Of a DNA stretch of 41,893 bases, positions 1 through 6,827 are shown piece after piece. The first letter of the stretch is position 1. Every line of letters starts with the position of its first letter. Location of the stretch: positions 1 to 41,893 of the forward strand of contig CACZHK010000013.1 of the NCBI GenBank assembly GCA_902780915.1, given 5' to 3'. Source of the stretch: Pseudoselenomonas ruminantium. Lineage in GTDB: Bacteria > Bacillota > Negativicutes > Selenomonadales > Selenomonadaceae. The translations under genes and the position numbers were made by a program. Below the pieces are notes generated by a model. It searched no databases, had not been told where the DNA came from, and saw nothing but the letters and a program-made list of their open reading frames with translations.

Positions 1-15
1 CCAATCGATGTTTTT

Positions 16-96
16 TCAAACCATAAGGTTTGACTAACATCTAGCTTGAATCATGTTGCATGATTCATTTTGCATTGTTTAGTTTTCAAGGAACAA
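16..96 (-). promoter_or_regulatory. Probable rRNA operon leader (boxA-like site and hairpins)
   Basis: Read on the minus strand, 96-75 carries a boxA-like antitermination motif (TTGTTCCTTGAAAACT), as found in the leaders and spacers of Firmicute rRNA operons. It is followed by two perfect inverted repeats: 47-67 (TGAATCATG arms, 3-base loop) and 16-33 (TCAAACC arms, ATAA loop). Two strong promoters lie upstream at 137-300 and no 16S 3' end is visible. The simplest reading is that 16S rRNA starts just left of base 1, transcribed leftwards. No rRNA sequence is inside the window, so this is inference. Confidence 0.6.
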
Positions 97-136
97 CTTG
101 ATTTCTCAAGCGCCGCCTCATCGAAGCGACTTGTTT

Positions 137-165
137 ATTTTATCTTGTCTCTTTGAGTCTGTCAA
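137..165 (-). promoter_or_regulatory. Consensus promoter P2, probably for the rRNA operon
   Basis: On the minus strand a perfect -35 TTGACA (165-160) is separated by 17 bases from a -10 TAAAAT (142-137). Just downstream the sequence reads AAACAAGTCGC, nearly the same as downstream of P1. This suggests a duplicated rRNA-type promoter. Confidence 0.75.
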
Positions 166-271
166 GCACTTTTTCAACTTTATTTTCTTCAGCCTTGCTC
201 TGCCAATCAAGGCTCATATAACTGAAGCTTTTCAAGTTTCGTGCTCGGCATTCCCGTTAGCGACTTGTATT

Positions 272-300
272 ATGATACACGCATGAGAATGGTTTGTCAA
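272..300 (-). promoter_or_regulatory. Consensus promoter P1, probably for the rRNA operon
   Basis: On the minus strand a perfect -35 TTGACA (300-295) is 17 bases from TATCAT (277-272). It lies about 135 bases upstream of P2 and shares the downstream motif ACAAGTCGCT. Tandem promoters of this kind are typical of rRNA operons. Confidence 0.7.
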
Positions 301-333
301 CAGCTTTTTTCAATTTCTTGAAAAAAACTGCTG
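301..333 (-). terminator. Inverted repeat after bofA, possible terminator
   Basis: CAGCTTTTTTCAA and its near-complement TTGAAAAAAACTGCTG are separated by TTTC. The repeat lies directly after the bofA stop and abuts the -35 of promoter P1, so it could end the dnaX operon before the rRNA promoters. The stem is AT-rich and has no separate U-tract, so the call is tentative. Confidence 0.4.
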
Positions 334-339
334 TCAATC

Positions 340-585
340 TCACCCTACATACTGAAACAGCAATACGCCAATGACACCGGGGACACCAAAGACGCCTGCA
401 ACCAAGGCTTTGAAAATAGTAATATCCACCCCGGCTCCGAAAAGGTTCACCACCCAGAGCATGACAGCACCTACGATGCTGTTGGTGACAAGTTTCCATA
501 CCAGATGCAAGGGCATGGTGACGAGCTTTGCCAGCAGGGCCAGCACGATGATGCCCACAGCAAAAGCCACAACGATTTCCAGCAT
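340..585 (-). CDS. bofA: BofA-family integral membrane protein
   Basis: An 81-residue, almost wholly hydrophobic protein with about three membrane segments (roughly residues 3-20, 33-52 and 58-80) and the small-residue-rich C-terminal stretch (GVFGVPGVIGVLLFQ) of the pro-sigma-K processing inhibitor BofA family. In Bacillus, BofA restrains the membrane protease SpoIVFB during sporulation. Here it is the last gene of dnaX-ybaB-recR-bofA, an order common in Firmicutes, including lineages that no longer sporulate. Its ATG overlaps the recR stop (TAATG), so translation is probably coupled. A sporulation role cannot be read from the window. Confidence 0.85.
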   Translation of the reverse strand: MLEIVVAFAVGIIVLALLAKLVTMPLHLVWKLVTNSIVGAVMLWVVNLFGAGVDITIFKALVAGVFGVPGVIGVLLFQYVG

Positions 586-1181
586 TAAATTTCCCTCCGA
601 TTTTCCATTGCCTTGGACAAGGTCACTTCATCCGCATACTCCAGATCTCCTCCTACGGGCAAGCCGTGGGCTATGCGGGTCACCTTGATGCCCATAGGCT
701 TCAGGAGCTTGGCTATATACATAGCGGTGGCCTCCCCTTCCACATTGGGATTGGTGGCCATGATGACTTCCTTCACCGTCTCATCCGCCAGACGCCCCAA
801 AAGCTCCTTGATGCGAATGTCCCCGGGGCCTACTCCCTCCAAAGGAGACAGTGCCCCATGGAGCACGTGATAGACACCGCGATAATCCCTCATGCGCTCC
901 ATGGCCGCCACATCCTGAGGCTGCTCCACCACGCAGATAAGGGAATGGTCCCTTTCCGCAGAAGCGCAGATAACACAAGGGTTGCGGTCACTGAGGTTGA
1001 AGCAGGTATTGCAGAAGCCGATTTTTTCTTTGGCCTCGATGATGGCTCCCGCCAATGCCTTCGCCTCTCCCGCCTCCATATCCAGCACATGATAAGCAAG
1101 GCGCACTGCCGTCTTGGCGCCAATGCCCGGCAGTGCGCGAAAATGCTCTATGAGTTTTGCAAGGGGCGCAATCTGTTCCAC
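585..1181 (-). CDS. recR: Recombination mediator RecR
   Basis: A 198-residue protein of standard length. RecR works with RecF and RecO to load RecA onto SSB-coated single-stranded DNA at gaps. Visible features are a helix-hairpin-helix around residues 17-33 (LPGIGAKTA), a four-cysteine zinc site at C57, C60, C69 and C72, a Toprim domain from about residue 80, and the conserved tail region [12 protein letters not shown]. The start is GTG, placed directly after the ybaB stop with no spacer. The gene is co-transcribed with dnaX and ybaB, and its stop overlaps the bofA start. Confidence 0.97.
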   Translation of the reverse strand: MEQIAPLAKLIEHFRALPGIGAKTAVRLAYHVLDMEAGEAKALAGAIIEAKEKIGFCNTCFNLSDRNPCVICASAERDHSLICVVEQPQDVAAMERMRDYRGVYHVLHGALSPLEGVGPGDIRIKELLGRLADETVKEVIMATNPNVEGEATAMYIAKLLKPMGIKVTRIAHGLPVGGDLEYADEVTLSKAMENRREI

Positions 1182-1517
1182 TTAAAACAGCCCCGGAGGC
1201 AGGCCCAGGCCAGCCGTCATCTTCTGCATCTCTGAGGCCATCATATCGTCAACTTTCTTCACGGACTCATTGAAAGCCGCGGAGATGAGATCCTGCAGCA
1301 TCTCCACATCCTCGGGATCCACAGCTGCCGGAGAAATGGTGAGCGACTGGACGCGCTTCTCACCGTCCATGACTACCTTCACGGCACCGCCGCCTGCAGT
1401 CACCTCTACAGTCTTGCGCTTCAGTTCCTCCTGCATCTTCTTCATGTCATTCTGCATCTTCTGGACTTTTTTCATCATACCGGCCATATTGCCCATATTG
1501 CCCATGCCACCAAACAT
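1182..1517 (-). CDS. YbaB/EbfC family nucleoid-associated protein
   Basis: A 111-residue protein with the family layout: a flexible Met/Gly-rich N-terminus (residues 1-14), a charged helix (KKVQKMQNDMKKMQEELKRK), a central beta region (VEVTAGGGAVKVVMDG) and the conserved DPEDVEMLQDLI segment. Family members are small dimeric DNA-binding proteins almost always encoded between dnaX and recR, as here. An AGAGGTG ribosome binding site lies 7-8 bases before the ATG. Confidence 0.95.
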   Translation of the reverse strand: MFGGMGNMGNMAGMMKKVQKMQNDMKKMQEELKRKTVEVTAGGGAVKVVMDGEKRVQSLTISPAAVDPEDVEMLQDLISAAFNESVKKVDDMMASEMQKMTAGLGLPPGLF

Positions 1518-1584
1518 CAGCAGACACCTCTCTTTATTTCAGCGTAATCAACTTTACTTAGACTACCAAATCAGCACAGAGTAG

Positions 1585-3288
1585 TCAACTATTTTCCTCT
1601 TCCACAGATACAACATTATCTCCAAAAACTTCAATAGCTTTCATCAAAGCCGGAGTTTTCTCCTCGGGAGGGATCTCCACTCTGGCAGGCTCTGCCTGCA
1701 CCGCCTGAGGCTGTTTCGGCCTGGGCGCAGGCGGAGGGGCGAGGGGTGCATCCTCTCCGCGGGCTACCAGCCGCAAAGAGCGCCCCGCCAGATTGGCCAG
1801 AATGCCTTCGCACAGTGTCCGATAGTTGCGGGAAGTCAGGGAGGCCATCAGGCTGTTGCCGAAGGCAATGACAAACTGAGCCTGGTTCATCCCCACAAAG
1901 CGCCCCTGCTGCAGGCAGGCCAGCACCGGGGCTTTCTTCTGTGCTTTCAGCTCCTGCAGGAGACCGTTCCAAAGCTGCACGCCCGCATCGTCTGCCGTAA
2001 GAGCACCGACAGGCTCGCCAGCAGGGGCGGATGTCCTTGCCTGCGCAGGACGCGGCGCAGGTCTTGCCGCAGGCGTCGCCACAGGAACTGCCGCCCCCTT
2101 GGCCAAGGCGGCCGTGACCTGGGCCAGCTTTGCTTCCAGCTGCGCCAGGCGGGCCTCATCAGCCGGAGCAGCCACGGCCTGCACCTGGGTAGCCGCCCCC
2201 GCTGCTTCTTCACGGCACAGGGAAAGCAAGGCCACCTCCACGGTGATGCGGGGCTGGGGCGACCACTTGAGTTCTGTCAGGGCCTCATGAAGCCTGCCTA
2301 TCATCTGCATCAACTTATCCGCCGGAAAAAATTTGGCCTGTTCCTCCAGAGCCTCCTGCTTTTCTTCATAGAGGTCAAGCTGGTCCAGGGTGCCTGCCGC
2401 CTGATAGATCATCAGGCTCCGCAGATGCAGGGAAAGCTCCACCAATATCTGCTTCAGATCCTGCCCTTCCCGCAGCAGCTCTGCCAGGATTTCCAGCACC
2501 TCCTGGGTCTTTTTTCCCGCCAAGGCTGCCGTGAGCTTGTAAATCCAGTCATGCCCCACCAGCCCCAGGATGCGGCGCACCCTTTCTGCTGTCACCGTGC
2601 CCTCGGCAATAGAGGCGCACTGGTCGAGGATGGACAGGGCATCGCGCAGGCCGCCATCTGCTTGCAGGGCAATCATGGAGAGTGCCTCCTCCTCAGCCTC
2701 AATGCCCATCTCTGCTGTGATATGCGCCATGCGCCCCTGGATTTCCCTGGCTGTGATGCGGCGGAAGTCGTAGCGCTGGCAACGGGACTGGATGGTAGCC
2801 GGCACCTTGTGGGCCTCTGTAGTGGCCAGGATAAAGACCACATGGGCAGGCGGTTCCTCCAAGGTCTTCAGCAAAGCATTGAAAGCCTCCGTGGTGAGCA
2901 TATGCACCTCGTCTATGATATAGACCTTGTACCTGCCATCCACAGGCGCAAAGTTCACCGTCTCCCGCAAGTCGCGGATTTCATCAATGCCGCGGTTGGA
3001 AGCCGCATCAATCTCAAAGACATCCATGGAGGAACCGTCGCCAATCTTGCGGCAGGGCTCGCACTGCCCGCAGGGGTCAGGCGTAGGGCCGTGCTCGCAG
3101 TTCAAGGCTCTGGCAAAAATCTTGGCGGTACTGGTCTTGCCTGTGCCACGAGGGCCGGAGAAAAGATAGGCATGGCCTATGCGGCCGGAAGTGATAGCAT
3201 TCCCCAAGGTGCGGCTGATATGCTCCTGCCCCACCAAATCCTTGAAGGTTTCCGGTCTCCACTTGCGATATAAAGCTACATAGGCCAT
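1585..3288 (-). CDS. dnaX: DNA polymerase III subunit gamma/tau
   Basis: A 567-residue clamp-loader ATPase. Walker A is GPRGTGKTS around residues 45-53, zinc cysteines are C64, C73, C76 and C79, the Walker B region is VYIIDEVHML around 122-131, and the SRC arginine-finger motif is at 168-170. A Pro/Ala-rich linker from about residue 390 leads to a tau-like C-terminal domain. The protein loads the beta clamp and couples polymerase to helicase. Whether a shorter gamma form is made by frameshifting was not determined. The start has a strong AGGGGGG site 6-7 bases upstream. The gene heads the dnaX-ybaB-recR-bofA operon, with the SRP RNA just upstream. Confidence 0.97.
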   Translation of the reverse strand: MAYVALYRKWRPETFKDLVGQEHISRTLGNAITSGRIGHAYLFSGPRGTGKTSTAKIFARALNCEHGPTPDPCGQCEPCRKIGDGSSMDVFEIDAASNRGIDEIRDLRETVNFAPVDGRYKVYIIDEVHMLTTEAFNALLKTLEEPPAHVVFILATTEAHKVPATIQSRCQRYDFRRITAREIQGRMAHITAEMGIEAEEEALSMIALQADGGLRDALSILDQCASIAEGTVTAERVRRILGLVGHDWIYKLTAALAGKKTQEVLEILAELLREGQDLKQILVELSLHLRSLMIYQAAGTLDQLDLYEEKQEALEEQAKFFPADKLMQMIGRLHEALTELKWSPQPRITVEVALLSLCREEAAGAATQVQAVAAPADEARLAQLEAKLAQVTAALAKGAAVPVATPAARPAPRPAQARTSAPAGEPVGALTADDAGVQLWNGLLQELKAQKKAPVLACLQQGRFVGMNQAQFVIAFGNSLMASLTSRNYRTLCEGILANLAGRSLRLVARGEDAPLAPPPAPRPKQPQAVQAEPARVEIPPEEKTPALMKAIEVFGDNVVSVEEENS

Positions 3289-3307
3289 AAAATCCCCCCT
3301 AAATACA

Positions 3308-3330
3308 AGAAAAGCAGCCTCTCAGCTGCT
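3308..3330 (-). terminator. Terminator of the SRP RNA
   Basis: On the minus strand, AGCAGC-TGAGAG-GCTGCT is followed by TTTTCTTG, a short rho-independent terminator directly downstream of the SRP RNA and just before dnaX. Confidence 0.75.
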
Positions 3331-3346
3331 CTGTTTGCTTTTCCAC

Positions 3347-3469
3347 GTCGGACCACAGCCCCCAGGCGACCTCACGGCACAGTGAACGATCCGCTTATCG
3401 CTGCTTCCTTCCGGACCTGACGAGGTTCGCGGGATTCCCTTGCGCGAGACCCAGACACTATGGCCCGAC
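3347..3469 (-). ncRNA. ffs: Signal recognition particle RNA, small bacterial (4.5S) type
   Basis: On the minus strand the universally conserved apical SRP sequence is present (GTCAGGTCCGGAAGGAAGCA). The termini pair: GTCGGGCCATAG at the 5' end matches CTGTGGTCCGAC at the 3' end, giving one long hairpin of about 123 bases. The RNA binds Ffh and acts in co-translational membrane targeting. Its position upstream of dnaX is the usual Firmicute arrangement. The exact ends are estimated from the pairing. Confidence 0.95.
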
Positions 3470-3611
3470 CTGAAAAAGCCTTGCGCTTCTTTGCCAAAAT
3501 CTGTCTTCAACAACAAGCTCCGTGCAAAACAATTCGTGCACTTCACCCTAAGCAAAACACCACTCAACCTGCGTCCCACGAACGTTTTCTCTTGTGTTTT
3601 TGCAATAAAAA

Positions 3612-3702
3612 TGGCGGAGAGTGAGAGATTCGAACTCTCGGTACAGTATCACCGTACACACGCTTTCCAGGCGTGCTCCTTCAACCACTCGGACAACTCT
3701 CC
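3612..3702 (-). tRNA. tRNA-Ser (anticodon GGA)
   Basis: A 91-base gene on the minus strand. The acceptor stem GGAGAGT pairs with ACTCTCC, followed by discriminator G and encoded CCA. The anticodon stem-loop CACGC-CTGGAAA-GCGTG gives anticodon GGA. The variable arm is long, as expected for serine tRNA, and the T-arm carries GTTCGAATC. It reads UCC/UCU codons. Confidence 0.97.
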
Positions 3703-3765
3703 ACAATGCTCTACCAAAGAAGCTATTCAGTTGTTTGCTCGCATTTGTCGCTCGCAACGATGATT

Positions 3766-3794
3766 ATTATACGGGCTTTTGCAGGAACTGTCAA
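3766..3794 (-). promoter_or_regulatory. Exact-consensus promoter of tRNA-Ser
   Basis: On the minus strand TTGACA (3794-3789) and TATAAT (3771-3766) are exactly 17 bases apart. The -10 lies about 63 bases upstream of the mature tRNA 5' end, so a 5' leader must be removed. The same promoter may also read into the SRP RNA and dnaX. Confidence 0.85.
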
Positions 3795-3837
3795 CACCTT
3801 TTTTGAAAAAACTTGAAAAAAGTTCCACTGCCTGAAA

Positions 3838-3857
3838 AGGGGAACCGAAGCTCCCCT
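3838..3857 (-). terminator. Terminator of the cheY/cheX-like pair with a UUCG loop
   Basis: On the minus strand AGGGGAGC-TTCG-GTTCCCCT forms an 8-bp stem (one G-U pair) closed by the very stable C(UUCG)G tetraloop, followed by TTTTC. The stem includes part of the stop codon of the preceding gene (3856-3858). Confidence 0.8.
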
Positions 3858-4500
3858 ACTGCTCTATGAACTCATCCGCCGAGAGCACAGCCTCGAAGCT
3901 GCCGAAGGCGGTTATAACCTTGAGGCGCAGCTGATCCCTGCCTGTCGGCTGGACATTTTCCCCGGACTTAGGCAACCCCAGCTCTGCCGTGAGCTTCTCT
4001 TTAGCCAAGTGGATAGTGAAAAGGCCATTCACCACATTGAGGAATTCCTCCACGCTGTCTACGGCCAGCTCATCAATCTCCGGCAACTCCTCCTGGCTAT
4101 AGCGCTTGGCCAATTCCAAAAATACATCATCAACGGCAATCAGTCCCGGCACGAATCCCAGAGCACATTGGAGCGCCTGGGAAGATCCATGATTTGGCTC
4201 GCAGGCCATGTCCGTGATGGACACGGGGCTGATGACCGCCTGGGTGCCCGCCATGCTCTGGAGGGAGTCCAGCAGCAGCTCCATGTATTCGGCATAAACC
4301 TCCAGCCTGTCCGGGCTGATGCCAGCTGCCGCCCGGAAAACTGCCGTCTTCACAGGCCGGGGGTCTATCTCCACCTCGTCAGAGAGGTAATGGACCAGCA
4401 CGGACTCATCTTCCTCTGCTTCGGCCAGGATATCCTGCATCTCATCCGTGGAAAAGCCTCCGTCATTCATCAGGCACTGGGCCACGTTGAATTCACCCAT
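3856..4500 (-). CDS. CheX/CheC-type chemotaxis phosphatase-like protein
   Basis: A 214-residue protein with no signal peptide or membrane segment. Its C-terminal half has the segment DSVEEFLNVVNGLF followed 21 residues after the first Asn by LP. This fits the CheC/CheX/FliY active-site pattern (D/S-x3-E-x2-N-x21/22-P), in which Glu and Asn catalyse dephosphorylation of CheY-P. The gene overlaps the preceding CheY-like receiver gene by 8 bases, so the receiver is its likely substrate. The N-terminal ~90 residues are acidic and not recognised. The phosphatase role is inferred from the motif and the partner, not from overall similarity. Confidence 0.65.
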   Translation of the reverse strand: MGEFNVAQCLMNDGGFSTDEMQDILAEAEEDESVLVHYLSDEVEIDPRPVKTAVFRAAAGISPDRLEVYAEYMELLLDSLQSMAGTQAVISPVSITDMACEPNHGSSQALQCALGFVPGLIAVDDVFLELAKRYSQEELPEIDELAVDSVEEFLNVVNGLFTIHLAKEKLTAELGLPKSGENVQPTGRDQLRLKVITAFGSFEAVLSADEFIEQ

Positions 4501-4876
4501 CCAGGCCCACCTTCTTCCGGATGGTTTCCACCACCTTCTGGATCTGCTCGCTCTTGTAGGGCTTCTGGATGAACTCCATGGCTCCCATCTTGAGGGTAGT
4601 CATGAGTTTCTGGGGCGAGCCTGCCGAAGACAGCATGACCACGGGAATCTCCGGGCTTACCTCCTTGATGACCTGCAAGGCCTCGATGCCCCCTACCTCG
4701 GGCATGACGATATCAAGGAAAACGCAGTCCGGCATCTGCTGCAGGACTATCTCCACCGACTCCTTGCCGTTGGCAGCCTCCAGCACCTCACAGTCCAGCT
4801 TCTCCAGTTCCGTGCGAAGCTTCTTGCGCAGAAGCTTTGAATCATCCGTAATGAGTATCCTGAGTTTTCTATCCAA
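4493..4876 (-). CDS. Single-domain CheY-like response regulator
   Basis: About 127 residues forming only a receiver domain: the acidic pair in ITDDS, the phospho-acceptor Asp in VFLDIVMP, the conserved Ser in VMLSSAG and the Lys in IQKPY. With no output domain it probably acts by protein contact, as CheY does at the flagellar switch, or as a phosphate sink. The start is taken as TTG at 4876 because GGAGG sits about 8 bases before it. An in-frame TTG at 4891 has no such site. It overlaps the CheX-like gene, so the two form one unit. The cognate kinase is not in the window. Confidence 0.85.
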   Translation of the reverse strand: MDRKLRILITDDSKLLRKKLRTELEKLDCEVLEAANGKESVEIVLQQMPDCVFLDIVMPEVGGIEALQVIKEVSPEIPVVMLSSAGSPQKLMTTLKMGAMEFIQKPYKSEQIQKVVETIRKKVGLDG

Positions 4877-5004
4877 AATTGCCGCCTCCAATGAAATTAC
4901 TTGTACAATAAAGATTTCCTAGATACTATATTCGTCAAAATTCCCCTTTTTCCTTTTCCCTTGCATGAAAAAAGTCAGAGCTTCCCTTAAAAAGTGACAA
5001 GCAA

Positions 5005-5035
5005 AAAGAGCCTTTCCCCAACAGGAAAGGCTCTC
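5005..5035 (-). terminator. Terminator of the nucleoside salvage operon
   Basis: On the minus strand AGCCTTTCC and GGAAAGGCT flank a 6-base loop and are followed by CTTTTTG, just after the nupC stop. Confidence 0.85.
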
Positions 5036-5041
5036 GGGAAG

Positions 5042-6241
5042 TTACCAGACAAAGAGGCCCGTGATGCCTGCAGTCAGCAGGGATACCAGGATGCCGGAGA
5101 GCATCAGGTAAGCCACGTTGCGGGAAATCAGCTCATTCTTGCTGTCATCCACAATGCCCTTGAAGCAGCCGATGATCATGCCCAAGGTGCCGAAGTTGGC
5201 AAAGCTGGTGACGAAGGTGGTGAGCACTGCCCGCATATGGGGGCTGAACTCGCCCATGATGTCCTGCACGTTCAGCATGACCACGAACTCGTTGGTGATG
5301 AGCTTGGTGCCCATATACTGGGCCAACTTGAAGGCCTCAGATACATCCAGGCCCATGAGCCAGGCAAAGGGGAACATGACGATGCCCAGAGTATTCTCAA
5401 GGGTGAACTCGGGATGGATGAGCATCAGCACCTTGTCGATGAGGGCTGCCAAAGCCACGAAGGCGATGACGTTGGCGCAGATGATGAGGATCAGGCGCCC
5501 GCCGCCCAGGATGGAGTTGCCCAGGAAGGAGAAGAAAGGCTCCCTTTCCTTTCCGCCATCGGTGACCTGCGCCACCGTATCTTCTTCCTCGGAGATTTTC
5601 ACGGGATGCAGGAGATTGGTGACAATCAGAGCGTTGATGACATTGAGGGGAATAGCAGTCAGGATGAACTCTGCGGGCATCATCTTGGTGTAGATGCCCA
5701 CCATGGCAGCGGTGATGCAGCTCATGGACATCATGGCCAGAGTCAGGCAGCGGTCTGCTTTCATGCGCTTGAGCTGAAGGGTGGAGACAGCCAGTGCCTC
5801 AGTGTTGCCCAGGAACATCATCTCGATGGCAAAGAAGGATTCGAACTTGGGCTGATGAGTCAGCACTGCCAGACCCTTGCCTATCCACTTGATGATGAAG
5901 GGCAGCACGCCGATATAGGTGAGTATATCGAACATAGGCACTACCAGCAGGATGGGCAGCAAAGCGGAAGTAAAGAAGTTCATCTGGGGCACATGCACCC
6001 AATCCGGGAAGGCAAAAGCAATGCCGTCATAGGCCACGCTCACCAGCCAGACGAAGGCAGCGGCGGCACCGCTGACGATCTCGCGGCCAATGGAGAAAGA
6101 AGTGAGGAACCAGGCGATAAAGAGGTTCAGCAGGAGCAGTACCCCTACACCGCGCCAGTTGATACGATTTCGCTTCTTAGAAAACAGGACGCCTACAGCC
6201 AGAAAGACCAGCACGCCCAATACGTTGATGGCAAAATACAT
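5042..6241 (-). CDS. nupC: Concentrative nucleoside transporter (CNT/NupC family)
   Basis: A 399-residue membrane protein with about ten hydrophobic segments and the family core motif FLGNTEALAVS, matching the conserved (G/N)-x-TEA region that contacts nucleoside in CNT transporters. Members import nucleosides by cation symport across the inner membrane. It is the last gene of deoC-deoB-pdp-cdd-nupC, supplying substrate to the upstream enzymes. GGGAG lies 8 bases before the ATG. A 180-base spacer separates it from cdd and holds both a hairpin and a possible promoter, so nupC may also be transcribed separately. Confidence 0.92.
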   Translation of the reverse strand: MYFAINVLGVLVFLAVGVLFSKKRNRINWRGVGVLLLLNLFIAWFLTSFSIGREIVSGAAAAFVWLVSVAYDGIAFAFPDWVHVPQMNFFTSALLPILLVVPMFDILTYIGVLPFIIKWIGKGLAVLTHQPKFESFFAIEMMFLGNTEALAVSTLQLKRMKADRCLTLAMMSMSCITAAMVGIYTKMMPAEFILTAIPLNVINALIVTNLLHPVKISEEEDTVAQVTDGGKEREPFFSFLGNSILGGGRLILIICANVIAFVALAALIDKVLMLIHPEFTLENTLGIVMFPFAWLMGLDVSEAFKLAQYMGTKLITNEFVVMLNVQDIMGEFSPHMRAVLTTFVTSFANFGTLGMIIGCFKGIVDDSKNELISRNVAYLMLSGILVSLLTAGITGLFVW

Positions 6242-6296
6242 GATAAAAACTCCCTTTTTGCATTGGTATTATTGCAACTCAAAAGTCACATGTCCC

Positions 6297-6325
6297 ATTT
6301 TCTCACAATAGGACAAAGGTGTCAA
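6297..6325 (-). promoter_or_regulatory. Possible internal promoter for nupC
   Basis: On the minus strand TTGACA (6325-6320) is followed after 17 bases by GAAAAT (6302-6297). The -35 is perfect and the -10 matches 4 of 6. It sits in the cdd-nupC spacer. Confidence 0.45.
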
Positions 6326-6390
6326 TCCAAGGTATGTTGTCTATGTTTATATTCCTTCGACTACCCAATGTTTTCCGTCAATTCTGTCTA

Positions 6391-6415
6391 AAGGCAAGGC
6401 CGCCAGCAGGCGGCC
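6391..6415 (-). terminator. Hairpin after cdd, possible weak terminator
   Basis: On the minus strand GGCCGCC-TGCT-GGCGGCC is followed by TTGCCTTT. The stem is strong but the U-tract is poor, so it may attenuate transcription into nupC or stabilise mRNA ends. Confidence 0.5.
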
Positions 6416-6421
6416 CACACC

Positions 6422-6808
6422 TTAAAGATCTTTTTCCGAGAATGCAAAGGGCAGGACTTCTTCCAAAGTCGCGACCTTCTTGTCACCCTTGAGATTGGCC
6501 ATGATAATCCTGTCAATCTTGAACTCGCCCATGACCTGGCGGCAGGCGCCGCATGGAGAGCAGGGGCCTTCGGTGTCGGCAATGAGGGCAATGGCCTCAA
6601 ATTCCTTCTCGCCCTCGGACACTGCCTTGAAGATAGCGGTGCGCTCGGCGCAGTTGGTGACAGGATAGGAGGAATTTTCTATATTGCAGCCTCCATACAC
6701 ATTGCCTTTCTTGGTGAGGACTGCCGCCCCCACCTTGAACTTGGAGTACGGGCTGTAGGAAAACTCCCTGTATTTCTTTGCTACTGCAATCAGTTCTTCG
6801 TCAGTCAT
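6422..6808 (-). CDS. cdd: Cytidine deaminase
   Basis: A 128-residue protein, the usual length of the small tetrameric zinc cytidine deaminases that convert (deoxy)cytidine to (deoxy)uridine. The catalytic motifs are NCAERTA (zinc Cys plus proton-shuttling Glu) and PCSPCGACRQV (two more zinc cysteines). The ATG at 6808 gives MTDEELIAVAKK, the normal family start, with GGGGAGAG upstream. A longer reading would extend into the pdp gene and add an unrelated N-terminus. It lies 19 bases after pdp and feeds uridine and deoxyuridine to that enzyme. Confidence 0.96.
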   Translation of the reverse strand: MTDEELIAVAKKYREFSYSPYSKFKVGAAVLTKKGNVYGGCNIENSSYPVTNCAERTAIFKAVSEGEKEFEAIALIADTEGPCSPCGACRQVMGEFKIDRIIMANLKGDKKVATLEEVLPFAFSEKDL

Positions 6809-6827
6809 AGCCAGGCTCTCCCCTATC

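Noticed and set aside
3800..3830. A/T-rich TTTTTTGAAAAAACTTGAAAAAAG between tRNA-Ser and the CheX-like gene, considered as a terminator.
   Set aside because: The pairing is weak and the UUCG-loop hairpin at 3838-3857 explains termination much better.
4994..6391. Long plus-strand open frame opposite nupC.
   Set aside because: It is a His/Gln/Gly/Asp-rich antisense shadow of a GC-rich membrane protein gene with no recognisable domain or ribosome binding site. Similar long antisense frames over pdp, deoB, dnaX, sbcC and tpsB were rejected for the same reason.
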